DNA of 64,000 bases from Bacillus sp. CGMCC 1.16541 (GTDB lineage: Bacteria > Bacillota > Bacilli > Bacillales > Bacillaceae_H). The notes under the pieces are model-generated. The model saw nothing but the letters and a program-made list of their open reading frames with translations. It had not been told where the DNA came from and made no database searches. A program made the translations under genes and the position numbers. Position 1 is the stretch's first letter. The number at the start of each line of letters is the position of its first letter. This document shows, one piece after another, positions 36,074 through 45,318 of the stretch. Location: positions 248,001-312,000 of the forward strand of contig NZ_QFRU01000001.1 in the NCBI RefSeq assembly GCF_003184905.1. Reading direction: 5' to 3'.

Positions 36074-37594
36074 TTATACTAGTTTATACACGCGTCGATA
36101 TTTCTCTTCTAAGTAATCAATTAAGAACTGAGCGTTCAGCCCTTCACCTGTTACATCGTTTAAAATCTCAAGTGGTTTTTTCATCTTTCCGTATTGATGA
36201 ATATGCTCTGTTAACCATTCACGAATGATATGACCTTCTCCATTTTCAAGCAACTCATCATAATTAGGAAGGTCTTGAAGCATTGTATTTTTAAGTTGGG
36301 CTGCATACATATATCCTAAAGCATAAGATGGGAAATAACCAAAGCTACCACCTGACCAGTGAACGTCTTGAAGTACACCTTCACCATCATGACTTGGACG
36401 AACACCTAAATACTCTTCATACTTATCGTTCCAAATTTGTGGTAAATCTTTTACAGCCATTTCTCCATTTATTAAGCCTTTTTCAATTTCATAACGGATC
36501 ATAATATGAAGTGGGTACGTTAATTCATCAGCTTCAATTCGAATGAGTGATGGCTGAGATTGATTGACTGCACGATAAAAATCATCAAGAGCCACGTCAT
36601 CAAATTGACCTGGAGCGTACTTCTTTAATACATCATAATTACGTTTCCAGAATGAATAGTTCTTGCCTACAAACTTTTCAAAGAATAATGATTGTGACTC
36701 ATGAATCCCCATTGACGTACCATCACATAACACCGTTCCAATTAAATCTGACGAAATATTTTGCTCATACAATGCATGGCCACACTCATGAATGGTACCA
36801 AAGATAGCCGTACGGAAATCATGTTCATCATATTTTGTTGTAATCCGAACATCTCCTGGGTTTAAACCAGTCGCAAATGGGTGAACCGTTTCATCAAGGC
36901 GACCTGCATTAAAGTCGTAGCCTAGCTCTTCTAAAATAGCCAAGCTGAACTCGCGTTGCTGCTCTTTTGGAAACTTTGAAAATAAAAACGATGTTTCTGG
37001 CTTGTTTGAGGACGCCGCAATTTGCTTCACAAGTGGAACAATGCGCTCACGTAATTGACCAAATACATTGTCGAGTACCTCTACCGTTACACCAGGCTCA
37101 TACATATCTAATAAACGATTGTATTTATTTCCTTCATAACCCCAGTATTCAACGAAGCGTTTATTAAATTCAACAATTTTCTCTAAGTAAGGCTGAAACA
37201 TGGCAAAATCAGCTTTATTTTTCGCTTCTTCCCATAAAGATTCTGCTTTCGATGTTAAAATAACAAATTCTTTATATTCATCTGCTGGAATCTTTTTATT
37301 TAGTTCATACTTTCTTCGACATTCTTCTATCGACTTCTTTGTTACCTGTGATATATAAGGTTGAGCCTCTTTACTACTTAGTTTCGCAATAAAAGCAGCC
37401 ATTTCTTCTGATGTATATAATCTAAAAACCTCTGAAGAAAGCATTCCAACTACTTCTGAGCGCTGTTGCACACCTTGTTTAGGTGCTCCTGTTCGTAAAT
37501 CCCAATTTATTAAACTAATGGCCTCTTCATATCCAGTTATTTTTTGCATATAATCATAAAATTGTTTCTCAATTTTTGTTATTTCATGTTTCAC
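36074..37594 (-). CDS. ypwA: Metallocarboxypeptidase, M32 family
   Basis: 506 residues from GTG 37594, chosen because AGAGGGGGAG sits 6 nt upstream and the family N-terminus starts here; an in-frame ATG further up would add 22 residues. M32 enzymes are cytosolic zinc (or cobalt) carboxypeptidases. The HExxH site is HECGH in FGTIHECGHALYE, with the third ligand glutamate in GIHESQSLFFE downstream. The conserved RPSHDGEGVLQDVHWSGGSF is also present. Copy B of the repeat family sits about 80 nt upstream of the start. Confidence 0.94.
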   Translation of the reverse strand: MKHEITKIEKQFYDYMQKITGYEEAISLINWDLRTGAPKQGVQQRSEVVGMLSSEVFRLYTSEEMAAFIAKLSSKEAQPYISQVTKKSIEECRRKYELNKKIPADEYKEFVILTSKAESLWEEAKNKADFAMFQPYLEKIVEFNKRFVEYWGYEGNKYNRLLDMYEPGVTVEVLDNVFGQLRERIVPLVKQIAASSNKPETSFLFSKFPKEQQREFSLAILEELGYDFNAGRLDETVHPFATGLNPGDVRITTKYDEHDFRTAIFGTIHECGHALYEQNISSDLIGTVLCDGTSMGIHESQSLFFEKFVGKNYSFWKRNYDVLKKYAPGQFDDVALDDFYRAVNQSQPSLIRIEADELTYPLHIMIRYEIEKGLINGEMAVKDLPQIWNDKYEEYLGVRPSHDGEGVLQDVHWSGGSFGYFPSYALGYMYAAQLKNTMLQDLPNYDELLENGEGHIIREWLTEHIHQYGKMKKPLEILNDVTGEGLNAQFLIDYLEEKYRRVYKLV

Positions 37595-37673
37595 AATTAC
37601 TCCCCCTCTACTCTGCAAAACTTTCTGAATTATTTTAACATAATTCATTCTTTCTGTCATTTCAAAAAGGAGG

Positions 37674-37887
37674 GTGGGACATAACGAAATGATCCCTTCT
37701 CCAAAACGAACAATACTGTTTCTATCATCTTTAGGTTACAACAACAAGTTCGTTCTATTGCGCTCCATTCCACTATTCTTTTAAACTTGTTTTTCCAACC
37801 AACAAAAATATCCGAACTACTAAGAGTATATAACTCAAAACAGTTCGGATATCTTATCTACTGCAACACTTATGTCCTAGCCTCTTT
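37674..37887. repeat. MITE-like repeat, copy B
   Basis: About 214 bp, with ends AAAGGAGGGTGGGACATAA and TTATGTCCTAGCCTCTTT. It keeps the core CTCCATTCCACTATTCTTTT and the hairpin ATCCGAACT/AGTTCGGAT but lacks the internal CACTCGCTTTCC...GTCCTACG block of the other copies. The right end is 4 nt from the ypvA stop (37892-37894). Confidence 0.88.
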
Positions 37888-37891
37888 ACAC

Positions 37892-39826
37892 TTACGCATG
37901 AATTGGTCTTGTTGGTAAATTACTTTCAACCGTGTTCATTACTTCTGGTTGAAGCGTATCTTCTACAAAAATGGTAATAAGTCCTTTATCACCATGGGAA
38001 CGAATTAGTCGTCCTACACCTTGTTTCAAACGTAACATCATATATGGCATATCAGCGTCCCAAAATGGATCTGCTACTTGGTTACGTTTTGCTTCAAAAA
38101 CTGGATCGTTTGGTGGAAATGGAAGTGACCATACAATGACGTTTGATAATGATGGACCTGGAACATCAAGTCCTTCCCATAAATGAACCGCACATAAAAT
38201 TGTTTCTTCTTCTCGTTGAAACTGAGACACAACTTTACTTATTTCTTGATCACCTTCAAATAAGAACGTATAGTGTGTCAATTCAGTCGATACTTTTTTA
38301 AACTGCGCAAGCTCTTCTTTACTATTGAATAAAAGAAGTGCTCGTCCATTTGTTTTCTCTAACTGTTGTAATGTAAAAGTAAATTTATCAGCAAATGACG
38401 CATCACCAGCTTTCACTTGCTTAATCGTTACGTTCATTTGCTCTTCATAATCAAATGGTGATTCTACCGAAAACGATAAAGGATTGGATACACCTAAACT
38501 ATAAGCTAAATAATCAAATGATTGGTTATCTGAAAGTGTCGCTGATGTAAAGATATATGGAATATTTTTCGAGAATACACGATCTTTTAATACATCTTTT
38601 ACTGCTTGTGGCATAATGACAAGTGTCAATTGAGCTTCATGCTCTTCTGCCCAGTAAATAGCATTTTCATTATCCATAAATAAACGTAAAGAGTAATCAA
38701 TTTGGTCAAGATACTCGTCTACAATACGAAGTGTATATTCATCAACTGTATATGTTTCACTTTCAAACACGAGTTCATTCCCAATATGCTCTAGCAACGC
38801 TAACATTTCTTTAACTTTCGCTTGTAACCCTTCTGTTCGTGTTACTTCTTTTCGATTCGAACCAAGGACATCTGTACTTGCAAAGCTTACTTCGTCAAAG
38901 AATTCAGCATACGTTTTAATAGCACGCTCAATTTGATAAGCAAAGCCTTCACGGACATCATTTTCCAACAAGCGCGTTAATAAGTTCTCAAGTGTATCTT
39001 CTTGAATTCGATACGTTAACGCTTTTTGAGCAGCAAACTCTAATAGATGACCTTCATCAAACACAACGCAGCTGCTTTCAGGTAAAAATGGCATTTGCCC
39101 TTCGCGTTTTCGTGCTTCATATGTCCAGATGTGCTCCATATAAAAATCATGTGAACAGATGATTAAGTCTGATGCTTTACGATAATGATCTCTTGATAAT
39201 GTCAATCCACATCGGTGACGTTGATCACAAGAAGAACAATCTTGGAACGAATCCCAGTTCACAAAACGCCATTCTTCATCTGTTAAATGAGGGTACTCTT
39301 TTCGATCCCCGTAATGGTAGAATGATTGCATTCCGCTTCGATCATGCACAAAAGGTGGCAGTGTATCGTATATACGCTCAATATTTTCGTTATCTGTTCG
39401 CATTGTAATGCCGTCTAATTTTTGTAGACAAAGGTAGTTATCTTGTGATTTAGCTAAACGAACATCAATGTTCAAATTTAAAATACGAGATAGCTTAGCA
39501 ATATCTCCCTCTTCTTTTACAAGCTGTTCAATCAGTGTTTCATCTGCACAAGCAATAATGGCTGGCTTTCCTGTATAACGAGCATAGCAAAGTGCATATA
39601 GTAAATACACAATTGTTTTACCTGTTCCTACACCTGCTTCAGCAAACATGACTTTCTTTTCTTTAAAAGCGCGTTCCACTTGAAATGCCATAAAAATTTG
39701 CTCATCACGTTCTTCTAATCCAGCTTCAGGAAGATGATCATAAAACACATCTCCAATCCACTCATTCAATTTATCATAGAAATTTTCATCGCGTTCAATT
39801 GTAAAAGGTAACCGTTCTCTAATCAT
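37892..39826 (-). CDS. ypvA: DinG/XPD-type ATP-dependent DNA helicase
   Basis: 644 residues. Superfamily 2 5'-3' helicase of the DinG/YoaA group. Walker A is EAGVGTGKT (63-71). The DEAH-like box is VVFDEGHLLE near 255. Cysteines C153 (YLCLQ) and the cluster DCSSCDQRHRC near 195 are the likely iron-sulfur ligands. The C-terminal motifs are LWEGLDVPG and GVGRLIRSHGDKG. It probably acts at stalled or damaged DNA. The repeat element replaces any conventional terminator. Confidence 0.9.
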   Translation of the reverse strand: MIRERLPFTIERDENFYDKLNEWIGDVFYDHLPEAGLEERDEQIFMAFQVERAFKEKKVMFAEAGVGTGKTIVYLLYALCYARYTGKPAIIACADETLIEQLVKEEGDIAKLSRILNLNIDVRLAKSQDNYLCLQKLDGITMRTDNENIERIYDTLPPFVHDRSGMQSFYHYGDRKEYPHLTDEEWRFVNWDSFQDCSSCDQRHRCGLTLSRDHYRKASDLIICSHDFYMEHIWTYEARKREGQMPFLPESSCVVFDEGHLLEFAAQKALTYRIQEDTLENLLTRLLENDVREGFAYQIERAIKTYAEFFDEVSFASTDVLGSNRKEVTRTEGLQAKVKEMLALLEHIGNELVFESETYTVDEYTLRIVDEYLDQIDYSLRLFMDNENAIYWAEEHEAQLTLVIMPQAVKDVLKDRVFSKNIPYIFTSATLSDNQSFDYLAYSLGVSNPLSFSVESPFDYEEQMNVTIKQVKAGDASFADKFTFTLQQLEKTNGRALLLFNSKEELAQFKKVSTELTHYTFLFEGDQEISKVVSQFQREEETILCAVHLWEGLDVPGPSLSNVIVWSLPFPPNDPVFEAKRNQVADPFWDADMPYMMLRLKQGVGRLIRSHGDKGLITIFVEDTLQPEVMNTVESNLPTRPIHA

Positions 39827-39927
39827 GATTTAGACTCCTTTGACTTATATAAATCAATTCATAAACGTAGTAAGGTTCATGTTTTAATTTGACAAATAAA
39901 CATATTTTCCTGCTTATTAACAATATT

Positions 39928-39972
39928 TAAGCGATTGAAAAAAGGGTTCTCATCTTTTCCCAATCGCTTATG
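39928..39972. repeat. Long inverted repeat upstream of ypvA
   Basis: TAAGCGATTG and CAATCGCTTA flank a stretch with further AGGG/CCCT-like pairing. It lies about 100 nt upstream of the ypvA start, in a 457-bp gap (39827-40283) that holds no convincing gene. Confidence 0.5.
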
Positions 39973-40081
39973 TATCATTTATTTTCTTTATTTTAATTCT
40001 AAAATCAGGGACACTTCATATTAAGTATACGTTTCGAACAAACATTAATTATCAATTATTCGACTTATTTTGTCAATATTG

Positions 40082-40150
40082 TTTCACTCAGCAAGTGAAA
40101 GAAAACACTATGTATACATTTTATGGTTGTTCAGCCTGTAGTCACTACAG
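40082..40150. repeat. Two adjacent operator-like palindromes
   Basis: TTTCACT-CAGCA-AGTGAAA (40082-40100) and CTGTAGT-C-ACTACAG (40136-40150) are both perfect. They lie in the gap between ypvA and the 68-residue gene, with no gene obviously driven from them. Confidence 0.45.
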
Positions 40151-40205
40151 ATTACGTTTCGAGTATTCCGCGTCAAAAAGATATGATTTAAAAAGTCACC
40201 ATAAA

Positions 40206-40252
40206 AAGAGTGAGTCCAATGGAGTAAAAGCTACTCCATTGGACTCACTCTT
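40206..40252 (-). terminator. 19-bp perfect terminator hairpin
   Basis: GAGTGAGTCCAATGGAGTA (40208-40226) and its exact complement (40232-40250) flank a 5-nt loop. On the minus strand it is followed by CTTTTTAT, and it lies behind the stop of the 68-residue gene at 40284. Confidence 0.88.
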
Positions 40253-40283
40253 CCTTCACATCTACATCAAAGACTTAAATGCT

Positions 40284-40490
40284 CTAGCTCTCCTCATCCA
40301 TTGAAGTTGCATATAGCATATAGCGCTCATCAACAGATGTCGCAAATGATAGAGCTGATTTATATTCTTGTTTTGCTTTTTCAAACTCTGACAGCGTTTG
40401 AGGTGCCACTTCAGTTTGTTGCTGAAGTAATTGATAGCTATGTTCTAATGCATGCTGAATTTTTTCAAAATCGAGTTGATTGTATGTCAT
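40284..40490 (-). CDS. Uncharacterised small helical protein, 68 residues
   Basis: I do not recognise a family. It is a soluble acidic protein with helical, heptad-like composition (QHALEHSYQLLQQQTEV; SEFEKAKQEYKSALSFA) and no cysteine. It has a GGAGGGCG ribosome site and its own perfect terminator, so it looks like a genuine single gene between ypvA and ypsC. Confidence 0.7.
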   Translation of the reverse strand: MTYNQLDFEKIQHALEHSYQLLQQQTEVAPQTLSEFEKAKQEYKSALSFATSVDERYMLYATSMDEES

Positions 40491-40563
40491 AAAAACGCCC
40501 TCCTACTCAGGCAAATAAATGAAATACTATTACTATATACAAATACGTATCTGTTTATACGCT

Positions 40564-40599
40564 AAAAAGCGTGATGTTCATAAACATCACGCCTTTTTA
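40564..40599 (-). terminator. ypsC terminator
   Basis: GCGTGATGTT pairs with AACATCACGC around CATA, with A and T runs outside, directly behind the ypsC stop. Confidence 0.9.
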
Positions 40600-40609
40600 T
40601 TAGTCTTAC

Positions 40610-41755
40610 TTATTGGTTATTTCTCGGAGGACGTTTCCCCCAGTATTGATAGTAATCTGTTTCAATGAATCCATTAAAGAGCTTACGTTTTTTGGTTGCT
40701 TGCTTTCCGTAAAATTGCTCAAAACCTTTATGAGATGTGAGCATGTAAATAGACCACGTATCTAAATTAGCAAAAGCTTGCCCCATCTCACTATACATTT
40801 TTTCAACAGAAGGACGATCGCTTAAACGTTCACCATATGGCGGATTTCCAATTATCACTCCATATTCTTTTCTCGTTGTAAAGTCACGCACCTGCATCTG
40901 TTTAAATGTTACTAAATCACCAAGACCTGCTTCAAATGCATTTTCCTGTGCAATTTTCACCATGCGATGATCAATATCAAACCCTGTAATGTCAAGTTCT
41001 TGATCATAGTTTGCTACATCTTCTGCTTCTTCTCTTGCTTTATCCCACACATCAGCAGACATCCACGGCCATTCTTCCGAGATAAAGTCTCGATTGAATC
41101 CAGGAGCAATGTTTTGACCAATTAATGCCGCTTCAATCGGGATTGTACCAGAACCACAGAACGGATCAACAAACGGTTTAGCAGGTGTCCATGACGTTAA
41201 CATAACAAGCGCTGCCGCTAACGTTTCTTTAAGAGGAGCTTCCCCTTGGTCCACACGATAGCCTCGTTTATGCAGTCCAACTCCACTTGTATCAATCGTT
41301 AATGTCGCTACATCTTTTAATAATGCCACTTCAATTTTAAACATAGGTCCTGTTTCATCTAACCAACCTTCTGTTTTATGATAGTGTCTTTTCACACTAT
41401 CTACAATTGCTTTTTTCACAATGCTTTGACAATCTGATACACTGAATAATTTCGATTTCACGGACTTACCACTTACCGGAAATTGCGCATCGACTGGTAA
41501 ATAGTCTCCCCAATTAAGAGCTTTCGTTTTTTCAAACAGCTCATCAAACGTTGTTGCTTTAAACTGTCCCACTTGTATTTTAATACGGTCAGCTGTACGA
41601 AGCCATAAATTACAGCGAGCGATAGCAAGCTCGTCTCCTTCAAATACAACCTTCCCGTTCTCTACTTCACATTCATACCCTAGTGCACGTACTTCTTTTG
41701 CGACAAGTGCTTCAATCCCCATCGCGGCAGTTGCAATAATTTTATACTTACCCAT
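40610..41755 (-). CDS. ypsC: 23S rRNA (guanine-N2)-methyltransferase, THUMP type
   Basis: 381 residues. An N-terminal THUMP RNA-binding region (to about 160) precedes a Rossmann methyltransferase domain with PFVDPFCGSGTIPIEAAL and the catalytic IGNPPYGERL. This is the architecture of the N-terminal half of E. coli RlmL, which methylates 23S rRNA G2445. The SAM-binding acid is in DITGFDIDHRM. It matches the B. subtilis locus near rnpB, although malL now separates them. Confidence 0.92.
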   Translation of the reverse strand: MGKYKIIATAAMGIEALVAKEVRALGYECEVENGKVVFEGDELAIARCNLWLRTADRIKIQVGQFKATTFDELFEKTKALNWGDYLPVDAQFPVSGKSVKSKLFSVSDCQSIVKKAIVDSVKRHYHKTEGWLDETGPMFKIEVALLKDVATLTIDTSGVGLHKRGYRVDQGEAPLKETLAAALVMLTSWTPAKPFVDPFCGSGTIPIEAALIGQNIAPGFNRDFISEEWPWMSADVWDKAREEAEDVANYDQELDITGFDIDHRMVKIAQENAFEAGLGDLVTFKQMQVRDFTTRKEYGVIIGNPPYGERLSDRPSVEKMYSEMGQAFANLDTWSIYMLTSHKGFEQFYGKQATKKRKLFNGFIETDYYQYWGKRPPRNNQ

Positions 41756-41840
41756 ATTTTAACCTCGTTTATTTCAATTTAGATGTATCTGTAAAGTACC
41801 ACATCTGTATGTACATTTCAAACAATCTCGTAAAATTAAT

Positions 41841-41871
41841 AAAGGTTTGAGAACTTAATTCCCAAACCTTT
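41841..41871 (-). terminator. malL terminator
   Basis: AAAGGTTTGAGAA pairs with TTCCCAAACCTTT (one mismatch), about 60 nt behind the malL stop. Confidence 0.75.
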
Positions 41872-41928
41872 ACTGTTTATGTTCGGCATGCACTCAATGA
41901 TTGTTCAATATGTGCAACCGTTTGCTCA

Positions 41929-43611
41929 TTATTCAGTCGTTAATAAGTAAACACGCGTTTCATACGGTTTTAACATAAATGAATGAGCAGACTCAATGCT
42001 ATCTAATGGATAGTTGTTCGCTAATACTTTTTGAGTTGTAAATGTGATATCTTCTGGAAGTTCAAATGTTTCTTCTTGACGAGACATGTTACATACAACT
42101 ACTACTTTCTCGTTCCCAAGTGTACGTGTATAAGCATAAACTTTCTCGTGATCTGGTAAGATCAAATCGTATGCTCCATAAACTAATACTTCGTGTTCTT
42201 TACGAAGACGAACAAGATTTTTATAGAAGCTTAAAATAGAAAACTTATTGTTCAACTGTGCTTCTACGTTAATTTCTTTATAATTTGGATTTACGCCCAT
42301 CCAAGGTGTTCCAGTTGAGAACCCTGCATTTTCTTTTGTATTCCACTGCATTGGCGTACGAGAGTTATCACGACCTGTTTCCCAAATTACAGGCATAATT
42401 TCTTCGTGTGAACGACCTTTTTCACGTTGGATGCGATAATAGTTAATCATCCCTACATCATTATAATCCTCAATGGAATCAAATTTTACGTTTGTCATCC
42501 CAATTTCTTGACCTTGATAAATGAATGGTGTTCCTTGCATTAAGAAGTATAATGCTGCTAAACATTTTGCGCTTTCTTCACGATATTCTGGATCACCAAA
42601 CTTATTAATTGAACGAATATGATCGTGATTTTCTAAGTATAACGCATTCCAGCCGTTTACTTTTTCTAATCCTTTTTGCCAATTCGTTAAAATCGTTTTC
42701 ATTTCTTTTAAGTCAAGTGGACTTGATTGACCTTTGTCCCATAAACTCATGTGCTCAAATTGAAAAATCATATTGAACTTTCCGTTGTCAGCTCCAACCC
42801 ACTCATCAGCGCCATCCCATTTTACACCGTTCGCTTCACCGACTGTCATAATGTCGTATTTTTCAAATGTATTCTCTTTTAATTCTTGTAAATGCTCTTG
42901 AATTCCTGGACGATTCATATGCCCTTCAAAAGATGGTACATAATCTAAGCCTTCTGGATTTGGCAAATCAGGGAACCCTGGAACTTTTTTAATATGAGAA
43001 ATGGCATCCACACGGAATCCATCAATTCCTTTGTCTAACCACCAGTTTACCATCTCATATAACTCTGTACGCACCTTTGGATTTTCCCAGTTTAAATCAG
43101 GTTGTTTACGCGAGAATACGTGCATGTAATACTCTTTTGTTTTCTCATCAAACTCCCATGCTGAACCACTGAAAATTGATTCCCAGTTATTTGGTTCTTG
43201 TCCGTCTTTACCTTCATGCCAAATGTAATAATCACGATATGGGTTCTCTTTTGATGAACGAGATTCAATAAACCAAGGGTGCTCATCTGATGTGTGGTTG
43301 ATAACTAAATCCATGATTAATTTCATACCACGTGCATGAACTTCTTCTAGTAATTGATCGAAATCTTTCATTGTTCCGAAATCATCCATAATATCTTGAT
43401 AGTCACTAATATCGTAACCGTTATCATCATTCGGTGATTTATAGATCGGACAAATCCAAATAACATCAATTCCAAGGTCTTTTAAATAATCTAATTTTGA
43501 GATTACACCTTGAATGTCACCAATACCGTCTCCGTTTGAATCCATAAAACTACGTGGGTATATTTGATAAGCGACTGCTTCTTTCCACCATTTCTTTTCC
43601 AATATGTTCAA
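41929..43611 (-). CDS. GH13 alpha-glucosidase / oligo-1,6-glucosidase
   Basis: 560 residues, the usual length for GH13 subfamily 31. Conserved regions are LVINHTSDEHPWF (H106), catalytic nucleophile D202 in GFRVDAISH, acid/base E259 in TVGEA and the third acid in LENHDHIRS. The VDAISH form is nearer to alpha-1,4-glucosidases than to the MDVINF form of classic oligo-1,6-glucosidases, so I leave the symbol empty. It is cytosolic and hydrolyses short malto- or isomalto-oligosaccharides. A cre-like site lies just upstream. Confidence 0.88.
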   Translation of the reverse strand: MNILEKKWWKEAVAYQIYPRSFMDSNGDGIGDIQGVISKLDYLKDLGIDVIWICPIYKSPNDDNGYDISDYQDIMDDFGTMKDFDQLLEEVHARGMKLIMDLVINHTSDEHPWFIESRSSKENPYRDYYIWHEGKDGQEPNNWESIFSGSAWEFDEKTKEYYMHVFSRKQPDLNWENPKVRTELYEMVNWWLDKGIDGFRVDAISHIKKVPGFPDLPNPEGLDYVPSFEGHMNRPGIQEHLQELKENTFEKYDIMTVGEANGVKWDGADEWVGADNGKFNMIFQFEHMSLWDKGQSSPLDLKEMKTILTNWQKGLEKVNGWNALYLENHDHIRSINKFGDPEYREESAKCLAALYFLMQGTPFIYQGQEIGMTNVKFDSIEDYNDVGMINYYRIQREKGRSHEEIMPVIWETGRDNSRTPMQWNTKENAGFSTGTPWMGVNPNYKEINVEAQLNNKFSILSFYKNLVRLRKEHEVLVYGAYDLILPDHEKVYAYTRTLGNEKVVVVCNMSRQEETFELPEDITFTTQKVLANNYPLDSIESAHSFMLKPYETRVYLLTTE

Positions 43612-43631
43612 CCCCTCACAAAACTACGTTG

Positions 43632-43647
43632 AAGTAAGCGCTAGCAA
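43632..43647 (-). promoter_or_regulatory. cre-like site upstream of the alpha-glucosidase gene
   Basis: TTGCTAGCGCTTACTT on the minus strand fits WTGNAANCGNWNNCAW at 14 of 16 positions. It lies 21 nt before the start codon, suggesting CcpA repression by preferred sugars. Confidence 0.6.
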
Positions 43648-43726
43648 AAAACTAACACTATCCCATATTGTATAATGAAAACGTGTAAAAAAACAGAGGA
43701 TTTTAATAAAAAATGACGAAATAACT

Positions 43727-43755
43727 AAAAAACTCTCCATTCGATATGGAGAGTT
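43727..43755 (-). terminator. Terminator behind rnpB
   Basis: AAACTCTCCAT pairs perfectly with ATGGAGAGTTT around TCGAT, with flanking A and T runs, about 60 nt past the RNase P RNA. Confidence 0.85.
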
Positions 43756-43811
43756 TACATTTCATTATTATTTTCAAAATACGTTTCATTTTTCATAAAG
43801 TTGTCGAGTGC

Positions 43812-44222
43812 TTATCAATAGCGTTCTGTAAGCCATGTTTTGTCCCTTTGTACTTCAATCGGCTAGCAGCCTCGTACTCCGGTGGCAACCATCTATCTAC
43901 AAGTTGATAGTCAACTCGTCCTTCCGTCCGTTCAATTCCTTCTGGAAGATGCCCCTACCATTATTTGGGTTTCTCGCTCGAGGGGTTTACCTCGTTCCAC
44001 TCTCACCATTTCTAATGAGACTCCGTCACTGTGGCACTTTCAGGGTATTAAAACCATATCGAAAGACTTAGGTTTGTTCCCCGCCGTTAGCCTAGTTGTC
44101 TAGACTACCCTAGCTTATGACTTCGCTAGGCACGAACACTACAGGCATCGCAGCCTGTGCGAGCATGGACTTTCCTCTACATCCTCAAGGGATGCAGCGG
44201 TCACCCAAACGCTATTGATGAC
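43812..44222 (-). ncRNA. rnpB: RNase P RNA, type B
   Basis: The minus strand carries the conserved RNase P core in order: GAGGAAAGTCCATGCTCGCA near the 5' end, GTGCCACAGTGACG, GGTAAACCCCTCGAGCGAGA, AGATAGATGGTTGCC and ACAAAACATGGCTTACAGA near the 3' end. The terminal P1 helix is formed by ATCAATAGCGTT and AACGCTATTGAT. The GTAGTGTTCGTGCCTAGC region indicates the Bacillus type-B fold. Length is about 410 nt. This is the catalytic RNA that matures tRNA 5' ends. Confidence 0.97.
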
Positions 44223-44232
44223 GACAAGTACT

Positions 44233-44261
44233 AGTATAATAAAAATAAGAGCGAAATGCAA
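44233..44261 (-). promoter_or_regulatory. rnpB promoter
   Basis: TTGCAT (44261-44256), 17-bp spacer, TATACT (44238-44233) on the minus strand. The predicted start, near 44226, agrees with the 5' end of the RNA. Confidence 0.85.
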
Positions 44262-44280
44262 CTCCTATTTTTGCCATACT

Positions 44281-44595
44281 TTATTCGTACAATTTACTAC
44301 CAAATACATGCTTTTCCAAGTTAGATAAACGTTTTAGAATATCAAAGTTTGTCGTTCCACTTGCTTGATTTTGATTATACGTTTGCTGTTGACGTTTTGA
44401 TGAATCTTCTAATTGTTTTTTCAAACGCATATTCTCTGCCTGAAGATTTCCAATTTCCTCGTGGAATGCTTCATAATCTTTAATAATTGAATCTAAAAAC
44501 TTATCTACTTCTTCTTGGTTGTAACCTCTCATGCTTGACTTAAAGTCTTTTTCTAAAATTTCTTTTGCTGTTAAGCGAATTTTATCAGATAACAT
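44281..44595 (-). CDS. gpsB: Cell-cycle protein GpsB
   Basis: 104 residues from ATG 44595 (GAGGTGAGG upstream; an in-frame GTG lies three codons earlier). GpsB is a DivIVA-like coiled-coil adaptor that shuttles penicillin-binding protein 1 between side wall and septum. The N-terminal lipid/protein-binding domain has [20 protein letters not shown], followed by a coiled coil ([14 protein letters not shown]) and the conserved C-terminal [14 protein letters not shown]. It lies next to rnpB as in B. subtilis. Confidence 0.95.
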   Translation of the reverse strand: MLSDKIRLTAKEILEKDFKSSMRGYNQEEVDKFLDSIIKDYEAFHEEIGNLQAENMRLKKQLEDSSKRQQQTYNQNQASGTTNFDILKRLSNLEKHVFGSKLYE

Positions 44596-44701
44596 GTCCC
44601 TCACCTCAATACGCTTGCCCTATTCATTATTACTTTATATTTTTTCAAAAATAGGATGAATTGTCAATTTTTCTTTTACACGTTCGTTCGACAAAATGAA
44701 A

Positions 44702-45256
44702 TTAATCCAATGAGTGTTGCTCATCTTCTACAAGATTTTGCAAATCATGCGATGTGATTGTCATGATTTCGTAATCAGCTTGCTCTCTTTTTTTCTTCGC
44801 AGTCTCTAACATATATTGCGGACTTCCTTCGTGCTCTTCATCATATATGATAAGCAATCCATCACTTTTTGCAACTATAAATTGATTTTTTAATCGAAAT
44901 TGCATTGGACTTTCATACTTCTTTTTTGTAATACTATCCACAAAGTCAGCTTGGCTCACAATAAATTCATACCACTCTTGATTTGTTTCATTCCATTTTT
45001 CTTCTTGATCTAAAAAAGGTGTTAACACGGCCAACTTTAATTCTGGATACTCACATTGTAAATCAAATATGACTTCTGCGGCCCATAGTTCTACACCTAA
45101 TTGTCCACTTATTATTACCCATTCTACCCCTTCTTCAATCAATGGAATTAACCTTTTATGTAAAGCTTTTTTAATGTATGTAATCCCTTCATACTTTTGG
45201 TTAAAAATTCCAAGTTCATAAGGTTTATATCCTGTAATTGCCAACACTTTTATCAC
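44702..45256 (-). CDS. ypsA: DUF1273 / SLOG-fold protein YpsA
   Basis: 184 residues. YpsA belongs to the DprA/LOG-like Rossmann superfamily and probably binds a nucleotide or ADP-ribose-type ligand. In B. subtilis it influences cell division and oxidative-stress resistance. The glycine/serine loop [20 protein letters not shown] near 47-66 and the acid-rich [16 protein letters not shown] near 133-148 are the expected binding features. It neighbours gpsB, in keeping with the division link. Confidence 0.92.
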   Translation of the reverse strand: MIKVLAITGYKPYELGIFNQKYEGITYIKKALHKRLIPLIEEGVEWVIISGQLGVELWAAEVIFDLQCEYPELKLAVLTPFLDQEEKWNETNQEWYEFIVSQADFVDSITKKKYESPMQFRLKNQFIVAKSDGLLIIYDEEHEGSPQYMLETAKKKREQADYEIMTITSHDLQNLVEDEQHSLD

Positions 45257-45281
45257 ATTACTAGCTCCTTATTAAAAAGAT

Positions 45282-45311
45282 AATAGGAACTGATCAACGT
45301 CAGTTCCTATT
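45282..45311 (-). terminator. Terminator of the CotD-like gene
   Basis: AATAGGAACTGA pairs perfectly with TCAGTTCCTATT around TCAACG, directly behind the stop. Confidence 0.88.
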
Positions 45312-45318
45312 AAAACTC

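Noticed and set aside
40095-40304. Possible 69-codon plus-strand gene
   Set aside because: It overlaps the perfect minus-strand terminator hairpin and has no ribosome site.
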